From Buddleja alternifolia (taxonomy: Eukaryota; Streptophyta; Magnoliopsida; Lamiales; Scrophulariaceae): a stretch of DNA of 64,000 bases. This document shows, piece by piece, positions 1-10,707 of this stretch. The DNA lies in contig CM033394.1 in assembly GCA_019426215.1 (NCBI GenBank), positions 41,910,423 to 41,974,422 of the forward strand. The letters are read 5' to 3'. A program made the position numbers and the translations under genes. The notes beneath the pieces are model-generated. The model was given only the letters and a program-made list of their open reading frames with translations. It did no database searches and had not been told where the DNA came from. Position 1 is the first letter of the stretch; each line of letters opens with the position of its first letter.

Positions 1-119
1 GAGACAGCCTCATTTGTTTTAGAACACACAAGAAAACCACAAAACATCCCCTTTTTTGCATACAAAATATTTTACCCTCGTTTAAGCTCATTTTCTGTCA
101 TTGGTTGGAAATAAAGCAA

Positions 120-285
120 GGCTACTCGATTTCATTCTTACGTTATGAGTGTACGTTCGTAAGGACGAGACTGTTGAAGCCTGGGGGTGGACAGTCAGTG
201 ACCTATTGCGCCGAGTCATCGACTCCGAGGGGCAGAAATCTACCTTTAGGACAGTGCTACGCATGCCTCAGTCCAATTCGATAAG
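120..285. other. Unassigned GC-richer island
   Basis: This stretch is visibly less AT-rich than its surroundings and carries no convincing reading frame on either strand. It ends abruptly in AT-rich DNA near 285. It lies on the 3' side of the minus-strand ectodomain exon at 422-883 but does not look like a receptor exon. Organellar DNA or an old repeat end are possible; I do not recognise it. Confidence 0.25.
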
Positions 286-421
286 TTTATTTAATTTCTT
301 CAAATTATCTTACTATTCATATTGATTTTATATTTGATTTGTTGTGAATTAATTATTTATTTTTCAATTCGATTTTTCAATTGAAATCTAACAATACTCT
401 TGTGCAAGCTTCAATATTGTT

Positions 422-883
422 TCATCCGTATACTGGCAAAGTTAAATCATCGTCATCACTCTCACAATAAACCCTGTAAAGCTGGAGATTCCCATGCAAA
501 TCATCATGAAATTGGAACTCTGTGGTAGGCAAAGTCGTGTTTCTGATTCTTGGACACCTACTATGATTTGAAGTAGTTGAGACAGCTTCATCATATACAT
601 GAAAAGAATTGCGTTCGCAGTAAATACACTCAACCACGTAGTTGTTTTCAGGCAGTTGAAGAAGTGGGAAGTCATTGTTGTAACAGTTGAGTGTAAATCC
701 AGGGTAGCCATAGTAAGTGTATTGCAGGCCTGGAATAAAGAATAGGAATATTATTACTGGGCCGTTGCCGCAATTCTCCGGGTAGCATGATTCGAACATA
801 GAATCAACGGCGAAAGATTTGTGTTGTGATGCGAGGATCAAATAGAAGATAATTAAGAGTTTAAGTAGTTTTCTAATCAGCAT
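422..883 (-). CDS. LRK10-like receptor kinase, ectodomain exon (GUB_WAK), partial gene
   Basis: The exon encodes a secreted or extracellular domain of 153 residues from the Met at 883. An upstream in-frame Met at 940 exists, but the one at 883 directly precedes a hydrophobic signal peptide (about residues 1-25, ending near SFA). The mature part follows the GUB_WAK_bind pattern of wall-associated and LRK10-like kinases: an early CYPENCGN motif, then YGYPGFTLNC near the middle and conserved PLLQL. In the family this domain faces the cell wall and precedes a WAK_assoc domain, a membrane helix and a kinase. The usual Cys in the CGYPGF motif is Tyr here (YYGYPGF). The in-frame stop at 422-424 may lie in an intron, because a GT follows the codons for LTLP. 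The kinase would be off the left edge. The kinase at 14-15 kb lies 5' of this exon and cannot belong to it. Confidence 0.7.
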   Translation of the reverse strand: MLIRKLLKLLIIFYLILASQHKSFAVDSMFESCYPENCGNGPVIIFLFFIPGLQYTYYGYPGFTLNCYNNDFPLLQLPENNYVVECIYCERNSFHVYDEAVSTTSNHSRCPRIRNTTLPTTEFQFHDDLHGNLQLYRVYCESDDDDLTLPVYG

Positions 884-1083
884 GTTGTGTCGAATATCTC
901 TTTCTTGTTTATAGGGTGGAAAGTAAAGATATACATACATATTTATTTGGTCTTATGGAAGTCAGAAGACCTGAGATTATGTTAGAAACATATTTACATA
1001 TAAATAATTGCTACTGATTTATAATTATCATGAGATTGAAGTATGCTTCAAGTAGAGTGGGTCATGGGTAAATCTATGGTAGT

Positions 1084-1223
1084 CCTAGTGCAATGCTCCC
1101 GGTCACTTAAACACCATAAATTCAATTTGAGGTGGGTAATTTTTATAACCCACCACCTATATAAAAACAACCCACCCCAGATTGAATTTGTGGTGTTTAA
1201 GTGACCGTGAGCAATGCACTAGG
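1084..1223. mobile_element. 140-bp foldback MITE
   Basis: Two arms of about 60 bp are near-perfect inverted repeats, starting CCTAGTGCAATGC and ending GCATTGCACTAGG, with a very short AT-rich loop. The element is flanked by AGT on both sides (1081-1083 and 1224-1226), a plausible 3-bp target duplication. It has no coding capacity. The superfamily cannot be fixed from this copy; a PIF/Harbinger-like origin would fit the 3-bp duplication. Confidence 0.6.
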
Positions 1224-1264
1224 AGTTACATAGAATTATCCAATGGGTCATCATATAAGAGTAC

Positions 1265-1779
1265 TGATGTGGACGTAAAATATCACTTTCCACAAAAATA
1301 AAGAGGAAAACAGGCTAGGATGCAAGCTAGGAAGCAAGCTAGGAGGTGAGCTAGGAGGCAAGCTAAGGAGATAAATAAAAGGAGAGCTAGCTAATTCAAG
1401 GAAGGATAGCTAGCTATTAAAAAGAATCCATGAAGACCAAATCACTTATCAACTAGATTTTCTAAGAATAAGGAGATAATCCTCATACATCTCCACATTA
1501 TCTGAAATCGGCTCCAACAACCCCAAAAGAAAAGAAAATTCGCCAAGGGGCCTTATAAATATGGGAGGAGTGATTCTTGTATTTTTTACATTCATTAGTC
1601 CTTAAAAAATTACTATATTCATTGTAGTCATCCTCCGAAAAATTCAATAAAAATAATAGTTGCGTTTTTCTTCTACTTTTAGTCATAAAATTCTTAATGA
1701 TCCTTATTTTTCATAATTCAAGTTATAAATCGTGGTTAGCTTGACACTATTTTCTTGGTGTGAAAATCGAACCTCATCA
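1265..1779 (+). repeat. Left (5') LTR, 515 bp
   Basis: Begins TGATGTGGACG and ends CCTCATCA. A run of 10-12 bp tandem units of the form AAGCTAGGAGG lies near 1315-1375. A TATA-like TATAAATA near 1554 reads in plus orientation. Its inverted partner is at 4373-4913. Short reading frames here are incidental. Confidence 0.85.
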
Positions 1780-1781
1780 AG

Positions 1782-1799
1782 TGGCGCCGTCTGTGGGAA
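1782..1799 (+). other. Primer-binding-site-like motif
   Basis: TGGCGCCGTCTGTGGGAA lies two bases after the left LTR. TGGCGCCGT-type motifs are a common primer-binding site next to plant gypsy 5' LTRs. This fixes the left repeat as the true 5' LTR. Confidence 0.75.
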
Positions 1800-3310
1800 A
1801 TTTTGAGCAAAAGGCGTGAGGGTCTTTGAGCGCTGTTTTACGAAAATCAAGGCCGAATCTAGATTTACTTCCTTCTGTGTAGTTGTAGGTCTACCTGTGA
1901 TATTACCAGTCCAATTGACATTGATTGGATCCGAGATTCGTAGATTTAGTTATGATTTTTTCACCCTAACTGTGCAGCCTAGTCCGCGGCCGAATTATGT
2001 GGCATATTGGTGAATATTTTCAGACCTTTATACTTCTGAATTAGGTCCCAACATCTTCACGATAATCGTAGGTCTTTCTTTTGGATTTTCAACCATATAA
2101 GATTCGTAGATAGTGGAGGATAATAGCTTTAGATAAGCTGAGTTTTCCAAAACTGCGCAAAACGGTTAGATTTGATTGAGGTACTTTAAATGGCTTCTTC
2201 CCAAGAAACCGGCGTTGAGCTTAGCTCCGTCATGCAGCTCCTCTCGGGGAGACTACCACCACCACCTCTGGTGACGGGAGTTGAGCTTAGCTCCATCATG
2301 TAGCCCCTCTCGGGGGACTACCACCACCACTTTCGGTGACCTTGGGATTACCACCACTACCGGATCCGTGTGTCCCACCACCGCGGGTCTACACGCACCG
2401 ACAAGGAGTGCATGATATGGTTTCACCCACTCTACACGAGCCTCCGATGACCATGATTGATACCCCTTTAGGGGCAGTTTCGTCAGTCGCGATAGAAGTG
2501 GCAAATCTTGAGCCATTACCACAAGGAAATACGCTCCTTGGTGGCATAAATCAGTCAAGGGAACAAGGAAGGATGGAGACAGAACTATCCCTCACACCAC
2601 CAGGGGCTAGGTTGGCTCTAAACCTACTTGGAAGTGTGACTCCTCTGTTTGAACAATGGGGGCGCCTTTTCGCTGCTTCAGTGACATCCATGTTCCAAAG
2701 TAACAGATCTCTATCATTAGCATTGCCACCGGAGGTGGCTCTGACCCCACTTCTATCAGCTATTCAGGATTAGCTATCTTGGCACGTCCAGGAGCTAGCT
2801 TAGGAGGATTACCATCAGCTGTCCCTCTGCCTCTTTCAGGGTCAGCTACCCTGCCATTTCCAGGAGCTAATTCTTGAGGATTTTCACTAGCTACCTCTGA
2901 ACCGGCCCGGTACGCCCCCTAGTCAGTAACTATGGGAGCATTGCCACCCATTGTTCCGAGAATGAATGTGGAACTACCTTACCAATGGCCCCAGGGAACC
3001 CTCCCCCAGAGTTTTTCTCAGATAATTTGGGGAGGCCTTTTTTATCATAGACGACCTCGTTTGCACCTCCTCAATGGATATATTGGACACAAGAAGCTAG
3101 AAATAGCCCGCAGGGAGCTACTCAACACGGAGAGCGTCATAATGTCCAATGGAAACCCCAAGTTGATACGAGAGAAAGGTTCGAAAACTTACAAGAAAAA
3201 ATGAAAGAAATGAGGCAACGGATGGATGGAAATGCACCCTCCTCACAAAAAGGGATTCCCTTTGGACCACGGGTGCTGGTTGATGGTTTGCCTGACAATT
3301 TCGGTCTCCT
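1800..3310 (+). other. Leader and degraded gag N-terminal region of the gypsy element
   Basis: Contains a duplicated stretch near 2210-2340 (GTTGAGCTTAGCTCC occurs twice) and Pro-rich open stretches at 2336-2773 and 2932-3204. These could be the remains of a gag N-terminus, but I recognise no domain. A motif around GCTAGCT/AGGAGCTAG recurs near 2770-2890. Confidence 0.4.
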
Positions 3311-3800
3311 AATATCATAGAATATGATGGATCCTCCGACCCCACGGAACACATATGGAAATTTGAGAACTGTGCATTACTTCATCAGTACACTGATGGA
3401 GTGAAATGTCAACTGTTCCTAACGACCTTAACACGAGCTCCCCAGCAGTGGTTTAACCAGCTGGCGCCTAATTCCATTCATTCTTTTGAGGAATTCAGCT
3501 CGATGTTCTTGCATCAGTTCGCTAGCAGTAAGAAATATCAGAAAACATCATTGAGCCTTTTTCACATGCGTCGGGGAGTTAATGAGTTGTTTAGAGAATA
3601 TATAAGACGATTCAATATGGCTGCCTTGGGGGTTCCATCAGCTAATCCCGAGGTGTTGTCTAATGCCTTTGCCCAGGGATTGAAAGACGGAGACTTTTTT
3701 TCGATCTCTAGCTAAGAATCCGGGATCCGACTTTGATAACCTGTTAGCTCGAGCCGAAAATTATGTGAACATGGAAGAGGCTGCGAGAATGAACGAAGCT
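3311..3800 (+). pseudogene. Ty3/gypsy gag (Retrotrans_gag) fragment
   Basis: Encodes the conserved core of plant gypsy Gag, the structural protein that packages element RNA. Recognisable motifs are EYDGSSDPTEHIWKFEN, QQWFNQL, FEEFSSMFLHQF and REYIRRFN, ending in FAQGLKDGDFF. It is broken by at least two frameshifts (near 3395 and 3705), with the downstream frame giving LLARAENYVNMEE. Family members continue into protease; here the frame runs straight into an integrase tail. Confidence 0.85.
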
Positions 3801-3813
3801 GAAGCCGGTGGGT

Positions 3814-3936
3814 AAGCTAGGACCTAAATGGGAAGGTCCATCTAAGATCACTCGAATTCTTAGCCAAGGAGCTTACATGTTCGAGGATACGGATGGCAGG
3901 AAACTATTAAGACCGTGGAATGTGCACAACTTGTGA
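3814..3936 (+). pseudogene. Integrase C-terminal tail of a gypsy element
   Basis: The translation KLGPKWEGPSKITRILSQG, followed after a short stretch by RPWNVHNL and a stop, matches the usual end of gypsy polyproteins. It follows the gag remnant within about 15 bases, so the entire protease-RT-RNase H-integrase core (normally several kilobases) has been deleted. This explains the element's small size. Confidence 0.75.
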
Positions 3937-4276
3937 AAGTTCTACACCTAGCAAAGGATCGGGAGGATCTCAAAATTAGTTAGTTGTTTTGTTTCTTCTT
4001 AGTTATTGTTTTTCTTTGCTTTGATGTGTCTAGTTATGTTAGGATTAATAAATGTGTTCACTGACATTATGTGATGAGTTAGTTTTGTGATAGTCTTTTT
4101 GATGATTGTTATGTTAAGTGAAGTTAATGCATTATGAAAATTGTCTGGTATATGAATCACTTGTAGTTTAATTTTTATTTATACTCTGTCCTTAGCAAAC
4201 TTTTAATGTGCATCAACACATGAGGAACATCTTTATTCATTTCATTATGCATTAATACATGACCATCTTCGTCACA

Positions 4277-4372
4277 CCTAAAAAGCCTTGTGAAAACCAG
4301 GCGCCTAAAAAGCCCTGCAAAAAACCAGGCACTTAAAAAGCCCTGTGAAAAATCAGGCACCCCAAAAGCCCT
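4277..4372 (+). repeat. About 28-bp tandem repeat before the inverted LTR
   Basis: Three to four imperfect units of the form CTAAAAAGCCCTGTGAAAA plus CCAGGCGC sit immediately inside the right LTR. A polypurine tract, expected at this spot next to a normal 3' LTR, is not evident. Confidence 0.7.
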
Positions 4373-4913
4373 TGATGCGGTTCGATTTTCACACCAAGAA
4401 AATAGTGTCAAGCTAACCACGATTTATAACTTGAATTATGAAAAATAAGGATCACTAAGCAATTTATGACTAAAAGTAGAAGAACATCGCAGCTATTATT
4501 TTTATTGAATTTTTCGGAGGATAACTACAATGAATATAGTAATTTTTTAAGGACTAGTGAATGTAAAAAATACAAGAATCATTCCTCCCATATTTATAAG
4601 GCCCCTTGGCCGAATTTCCTCTTCTTTTTGGGGTTGTTGGAGCCAATTTCGGATAATGTGGAGATGTATGAGGATTATCTCCTTATTTTTAGGAAATCTA
4701 GTTGATAAGTGACTTGGTCTTCATGGATTATTTTTTAATAGCTAGCTATCATTCCTTGAGTTAGCTAGCTCTCCTTTGTTTATCTCCTTAGCTTGCCTCC
4801 TAGCTTACCTTCTAGCTTGCCTCCTAGCTTACCTTCTAGCTTGCTTCCTAGCTTGCCTCCTAGCCTGCTTTCCTTTTTATTTTTGTGGAAAGTGATATTT
4901 TACATCCACGTCA
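4373..4913 (-). repeat. Right LTR, 541 bp, inverted
   Basis: Reads TGATGCGGTTCGATT at its inner end and ACATCCACGTCA at its outer end. It is the reverse complement of the 1265-1779 LTR along its whole length, including the tandem AAGCTAGG-type units and the TATA-like segment. Several percent divergence and small indels separate the two, so the pair is not recent. Confidence 0.85.
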
Positions 4914-4918
4914 AGTAC

Positions 4919-6100
4919 ATTATTTGATCTAATTTTAATTTTTTTTACTCAATTTAAAAATGGGATAAAGGCGTCATGTGGAATTTGCAGTGACTATACC
5001 ACTAAAAATTAATTTAATTGCCATGAAACTATTGAAGCTCACTGGGACATATAGTTTAACTTAATCATCGTAACTCTGCCAATATACTAGGAAGTAAGCT
5101 TTGGTCCCCCATTAGATCAAGCACTATGGAATTCACCCTCGTTAAGTGGTGGGTTTTACGTTATCGGTGATGTTCGGTCATGACATTCGAGTGAACAGAT
5201 AGAGATTTAGCTACTTAGATTACCGTGTTGCGGTTATTCTTTGATTTGAGGTGATGCTCGTGTTTAATAGAGTTATAGAATTTCCGATCGTCTACCCACA
5301 AAACAAATACATATGGTGATTATAATAACATAAATATTATTGGACATGTCATATGATTAGCAATACCAAATCTGAAAAAACAATTCATTACGAAATAAGT
5401 GGTATAAATCATCTTGATCATATGATTAATTGATTCGGATGGACTTATGTTTGGACTAGAGTTCTGGAAGGGGCATGCAGAGACTTTAGTAGTCAACGAC
5501 TTTTCTTCATTCAAACCACTGACGCAGTTTAACGCACTTTAACGAATTGGCTGTGGCCTTGTCGCTTGTCTTTTCATGATGATCAGTATTTGGGGAAATG
5601 ACAGAAGCGAAGAAAGAGGAAAGATGTTGTTAAATATCTTGTACTTAAATTGATATTTTGACGTAATGATATTATGGTTTCATTTTGAAAAAAAAGTATA
5701 AATTATATTTTAGGAGTGACATAATTTATCAAAGTCACGATATAATAATAATAATAATCAACGTACATAATAAATCCAAATACAAATAAATAATTACTAC
5801 AAAAGGAATTATGATTATTCTGATCTCTATGAATAACTTCCTAACATCAATTAACCTACGTGAATCTCTAGCAAAGCTTCAAAATTTCTCTTTCAAATCA
5901 CAAACACAGAAGGTGCATTGATCCAAAAATTTAATCCCTTTATAACTTTATCTGGAATAAGATTTTATTACAAAATCATATGATATAATTAAAGAAAAAA
6001 TGTGGGAAGCCATGTCCCCTAAAGAATATAAATTATAATGCACTAAATAATTCAGTTTCCTTTTTTCCTCCCTCTCCCCCTATATACATCTTATAATATA
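4919..6100. other. Intergenic, no gene seen
   Basis: AT-rich DNA between two transposons. Short open stretches (for example 5320-5514 minus) have no recognisable product. A phrase around CCATTAGATCAAGCA near 5110 has a weak counterpart near 40060. Confidence 0.5.
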
Positions 6101-6362
6101 GGGATAATTACACCCACACCCCCTCTCAATGATGGGGTAATTACACAAATCTCTCCTCACTAATTGATAATTACAAGCACACCCCCTCAGGGGGTCTATT
6201 TGTAAGGTTTACAGGGGGTGCAATTGTAAGAATTGTTACACACACATGGGGTGCAATTGTAAGAAATCTTGAATATGAGGGGGTGTATTTGTAATTATCA
6301 ATTAGTGAGCGGAGATTTGTGTAATTACTCCATCATTGAGGGGGTGTGAGTGTAATTATCCC
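6101..6362. mobile_element. Mutator-like foldback MITE (262 bp)
   Basis: Begins GGGATAATTACACCC and ends with its reverse complement; the arms are about 100 bp. The flanks are TATAATATA and TATAATATT, a 9-bp target duplication with one mismatch, as Mutator-type elements make. No coding capacity. Related in its ends to the elements at 42815-46007 and 60631-61234. Confidence 0.7.
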
Positions 6363-7055
6363 TATAATATTTCTACCTATTGAAGAGCATGACACTTGGT
6401 GCAAACCTCAAAAGCCTATCCAAGGCATTATACGTAAACTTTCTTACAAACAAGTGACAAACTTTACTTCTCTTCCCATTGTACTCACAATTGCCACTAC
6501 GTACCACTCCTCAGCTTCTCCAAGAATTCTGGAGTGATATCTCTCCTAATAAACTTCGCGGGGTGGGGCCCCCCGCGATCGGTCAACCCAAGTCAACGAC
6601 CTATTTGAATTCCTCTTTCCAAATTTCATGCTCCCAAATGTAGGCAAACGGAGGTGCCAACGGTCCAAGCCTATAAAGTGGAAGAAGTTTTATAAAAATT
6701 GATTATAAAATATAAAGTATGGATGGAGTAATTCTTGCTGGCCATTAATGTAGGAGAAAAATTAAAAATTTCCAATTCAATAAATTTATGTACGCATGAC
6801 AATATATGTGGCACTAAGAGTAATAGTATAGTAATAATTTTTCAAAGGATTAAAGGAGGTCATTGCCTACCCAAACTTTGCGGGTTTTTACACTTTTTGG
6901 AATAAACTTTTTTTTTTACGCTTTTTTATCTCAACTTTATGGGTTTTACACTTTTCTATATACTACCTACCGGCCGCCGCACGAGGTATCCGCGTGTATA
7001 ATGTATTCTTGAGTATGGTGTTATTTTTTTTTTTTCAATTTAACTTAATTATACT
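6363..7055. other. Intergenic with one half-repeat
   Basis: No gene. The part at about 6866-7015, with phrases like AACTTTGCGGGTTTTTACAC, resembles one arm of the foldback element at 48122-48423 and a third copy near 10975-11125, so it is probably a truncated member of that family. Confidence 0.45.
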
Positions 7056-7250
7056 TGTTAGATATTATTATTGCTCTCCTAATTAAATTAGTATTATTAT
7101 TGCTTTCCTAGTTAAACTAGTATTCTTATTATCTTTTTTATTTTTTATCTTCTTTATAGTTTAGGGTTTTCTTGTATTCTCTCTCTTGTAACTCTATAAA
7201 TATGTTACTCAATAATACAAGTTCCCTACGGGGTTTTCTCTAATCTAACA
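7056..7250 (+). repeat. TRIM LTR copy 1
   Basis: 195 bp, TGTTAG to CTAACA, followed directly by the primer site at 7251-7262. It has an AT-rich U3 and a TATAAATA-like segment near its 3' third. Confidence 0.85.
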
Positions 7251-7666
7251 TGGTATCAGAGCCATGGCTTCGAGCCATGGTATCTTGATCTCTCGCTTCC
7301 GCCATCCTCAAGTCGCCGACCCCGTCCGGCGCACCTTATCTAGTTTAGTTTAGTTTAGTTTAGGGTAGTTTTTTTTTTCTCTTTATCTTTGTTTATGTTG
7401 TCGCTGCTCACCCTTGGAAAAACAAGGACTTGGAGTCGTCGCCTTATTTAATGGTTTTCAGACGAAACTGCTCCACATTGAGAAGCGTCTTCGTCGAACC
7501 GCCGCCTTATTTAATGATTTCCAGACGAAACTGTTCCACCTTGAGAAACGTATTCGTCAAAATCTCTCTACTAAGCATTCTTTATGCTCAGACTGTCTTA
7601 ACATCTTTTCTCGATTTTTAGTTCAGTCTCAATGTTCAAGGCTTTCACGTTTCGACTGCGGGGGAG

Positions 7667-7861
7667 TGTTAGATATTATTATTGCTCTCCTAATTAGATT
7701 AGTATTATTATTGCTTTCCTAGTTAGACTAGTATTCTTATTATCTTTTTTATCTTTTAGCTTCTTTATAGTTTAGGGTTTTCTTATATTCTCTCTCTTGT
7801 AACTCTATAAATATGTTACTCAATAATACAAGTTCCCTATGGGGTTTTCTCTAATCTAACA
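7667..7861 (+). repeat. TRIM LTR copy 2 (shared)
   Basis: 195 bp. It serves both as the 3' LTR of the first unit (purine tract just before it) and as the 5' LTR of the second (primer site at 7862-7873). Confidence 0.85.
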
Positions 7862-8282
7862 TGGTATCAGAGCCATGGCTTCGAGCCATGGTATCTTGAT
7901 CTCTCGCTTCCGCCATCCTCAAGTCGCCGACTCCGTCCGGCGCACCTTATCTAGTTTAGTTTAGTTTAGTTTAGTTTAGGGTAGTTTTTTTTTCCTCTTT
8001 ATCTTTGTTTATGTTGTCGCCCCTCACCCTTGGAAAAACAAGGACTTGGAGTCGTCGCCTTATTTAATGGTTTTCAGACGAAACTGCTCCACATTGAGAA
8101 GCGTCTTCGTCGAACCGCCGCCTTATTTAATGATTTCTAGATGAAACTGTTCCACCTTGAGAAACGTATTCATCAAAATCTCTCTACTAAGCATTCTTTA
8201 TGCTCAGACTGTCTTAACATCTTTTCTCGGTTTTTAGTTCAGTCTCAATGTTCAAGGCTTTCACGTTTCGACTGCGGGGGAG

Positions 8283-8477
8283 TGTTAGATATTATTATTG
8301 CTCTCCTAGTTAGATTAGTATTATTATTGCTTTCCTAGTTAGACTAGTATTCTTATTATCTTTTTTATCTTTTACCTTCTTTATAGTTTAGGGTTTTCTT
8401 GTATTCTCTCTCTTGTAACTATATAAATATGTTACTCAATAATACAAGTTCCCTACGGGGTTTTCTCTAATCTAACA
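8283..8477 (+). repeat. TRIM LTR copy 3
   Basis: 195 bp, preceded by a purine tract and not followed by a primer site, so it closes the array. Confidence 0.85.
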
Positions 8478-10580
8478 AAAGATCTACAAACCTTTAAAGT
8501 TATGTCTTTTGCTTTGATATTTTTTTTTCGCCGTTGATATATATTTACACTTTATTCATTTCTTTGAACTTAATTTTTAATTATCGACATTGTCTTTACA
8601 TTACTGAGAAGTGAAAAATAAAAACATAATTTGTAATAATGAAAACACTACAAATAAAATGAAAAACGAATGAGCTGCACTCCTTAGGTAATTATGTAAG
8701 TTAATTTCATGGTTAGAATTAATTTCACAGTTTCAGAGATTGAAAGTTCTATATCATCATTTAATAGAATACCTAATACACATCCTAGACTCTTATCATT
8801 GTTCACTAAAACTTGTATTTAATTAAACACAATATAAATAAATGGTTGTGGTTTTTTTGTGGAAACTGCTGAAGAACCTAATCGTTCTGATGAAGGAAAA
8901 TGTTGAAAAGATGAGCAGCAACCCCCATTGCAGTAAAATATGTTTGTATCTTGATTTGGTTCTCTTTTTCCTTTCCTTTTCACCGAGTCCAGAAAGAATG
9001 GATAATAGCACTTGTACACAAATAAGATTCATATGTCCTATATTTTCTTTCCACATACAACTATTACCAATGGGATACTAATGTTGTAATGACCCAAAAG
9101 CTTGTGTACCAAATCTGCTGCCTATATCAATTCAAATGTTGTTATCTCCACAACCTCTGTCCTCTGCCAATTTCCATCACAAATTCCAGCAGCCCATCTC
9201 CAAACCTACCCGAACTGATTTTATTTCATAGATGCCAATTATCGGCCGATCGCCATGTTATTGTACGTTTACTCACCATCTTCTATGCCGATGTATCACT
9301 CGACTCCATCATACAACAAGGACAATCTTCTATTCTTCAAGATTGTAACCTTTAAAAAAAAAAAAACAATAAATAACGTTCAGTTCAAAGAAAAAGCAGA
9401 TAGAAATCGAAACTCTAAATAGTAAAGAAAAAAAACCTCTAAGCCACAAAAATGGTCATCCGCGCAAATCTTTAACTTCCTTCTGCTCAAAAAAAAGAAA
9501 AATTAAGAAAAAAGACAAATATAGATACACTTAAACAATAAATTTCATAATGGAGGGGAAAATCGGCACTCAAAAGTTTACCTGCAGATACAAAGCGTTC
9601 CATAATTTGCGTCCTTAAGAGTCAATTAAAAGTCTGCCAATACAGAAGATGAGCAAAGAATAATTAGCAAGAATTCTGCAAGGAAGACGGACCAATGAAG
9701 TTGGTCGATGGGAAGACTGATTTAAAAATGTTCCATTACGAATTTGACAAAAAATAACTTCGCGCATAAACTTCTCATTGGATTAAACAAATTAGTAGTA
9801 TTTGCATATCATCGTGTTATTCAAACATTACATACAATTTGAGATTTATAATGACTGTATAAAATAAAGTATTACTCGGAGAAAAGGCAATGAACATTTG
9901 ATTTGCTGCGCTAAAAATACATGAGCGTGAGCAAAGTATTTAGAATCTACTAAAAAAACAATTTTAATTTCTACAAAGTACTTAGTAGAATAAAAATTTC
10001 CAGGTAATGCACTCACCCATTTATTCTGTTGTTTCAATCTTCACACATACAGTCTCCTTCAATCACTATTTGCTATTAAACAAAATAGAAAATTAAAAAT
10101 CTTAGAATATGAACTTTCCCTTCATTCTGAACAAAGATTATAAAATCGAATCTTCCAGATTAAAAGAAGTTCTCTCAAACTACAGAGAACACCTATTTAG
10201 AAAGAATTATGATTATATAAACTCTCCAAATTGTATGAGTATCAGTTATTTAATACTACTAAAATAAATAACGTCGATCTGTAATATGGCTCTGAATTAT
10301 CTGTATTAAATCTATCACCTCTATTTATGTTTTGATAATCTCAATTTTCGTTTTAAGAAGAAATAAGAAAATTAAAATTTACTTTGAAATTACGAATGAA
10401 GAAAAATATTCTTCATTAAAATTGGAATCCCAAAAAAAATATATATATTAATAGAGAGGAGGTGGTGGAGAATTGGAAACACGCACAGTGGACTGTGGAA
10501 GTTAGTATGAAACTGTAAGAAGAATGTGGAAGACTGGAAGTTACTTTTGCACTTCGAAATTACTATTAGAGGCCCAGGTC
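8478..10580. other. Intergenic, no gene seen
   Basis: AT-rich DNA. Open stretches at 8842-9081 and 9089-9355 (plus) show no domain I recognise and are most likely chance. Poly-A runs occur near 9352 and 9428. Confidence 0.4.
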
Positions 10581-10581
10581 A

Positions 10582-10666
10582 ATATGTCGATTATGGATGA
10601 TACTTGGTGGCTCCGGGAGTCCAATTCTCGGAGCCTATACACCACACAAAATGTATTAACACAATC

Positions 10667-10707
<41 letters not shown>

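Larger units (their letters stand above)
1265..4913 (+). mobile_element. Non-autonomous Ty3/gypsy-derived element with inverted LTRs
   Basis: A 3,649-bp unit bounded by TG...CA and flanked by the identical 5-bp duplication AGTAC (1260-1264 and 4914-4918). The left terminal repeat is an LTR in plus orientation followed by a primer-binding-site-like motif. The interior carries a degenerate gypsy gag and, joined directly to it, the last about 40 codons of a gypsy integrase, both plus strand. Protease, reverse transcriptase, RNase H and most of integrase are absent, so the copy needs factors in trans. The right terminal repeat is a full LTR in the opposite orientation, so both outer ends are U3 ends. 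Normal LTR elements have direct repeats. The target duplication argues that it inserted, or was later rearranged, with its outer borders intact. Confidence 0.8.
7056..8477 (+). mobile_element. Tandem TRIM (copia-type miniature LTR retrotransposon): three LTRs, two internals
   Basis: Three 195-bp LTRs (7056-7250, 7667-7861, 8283-8477) alternate with two near-identical internal segments (7251-7666 and 7862-8282). Each LTR runs TGTTAG...CTAACA. The first two LTRs are followed by TGGTATCAGAGC, the initiator-tRNA-Met primer site typical of copia elements. The second and third are preceded by the purine-rich GCGGGGGAG. There is no gag or pol, which fits terminal-repeat retrotransposons in miniature. 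Each internal holds a diverged about 69-bp direct duplication (near 7430-7560). The 5-bp flanks ATACT and AAAGA do not match. Confidence 0.88.

Noticed and set aside
4466..4705. Small protein gene, also present inverted at 1498-1686
   Set aside because: Both frames are the same stretch of an LTR read on opposite strands, so the apparent conservation comes from the repeat.
7414..8338. Duplicated small protein genes
   Set aside because: The frames lie in the two TRIM internals and run into the LTRs. No family is recognised and TRIMs are non-coding.
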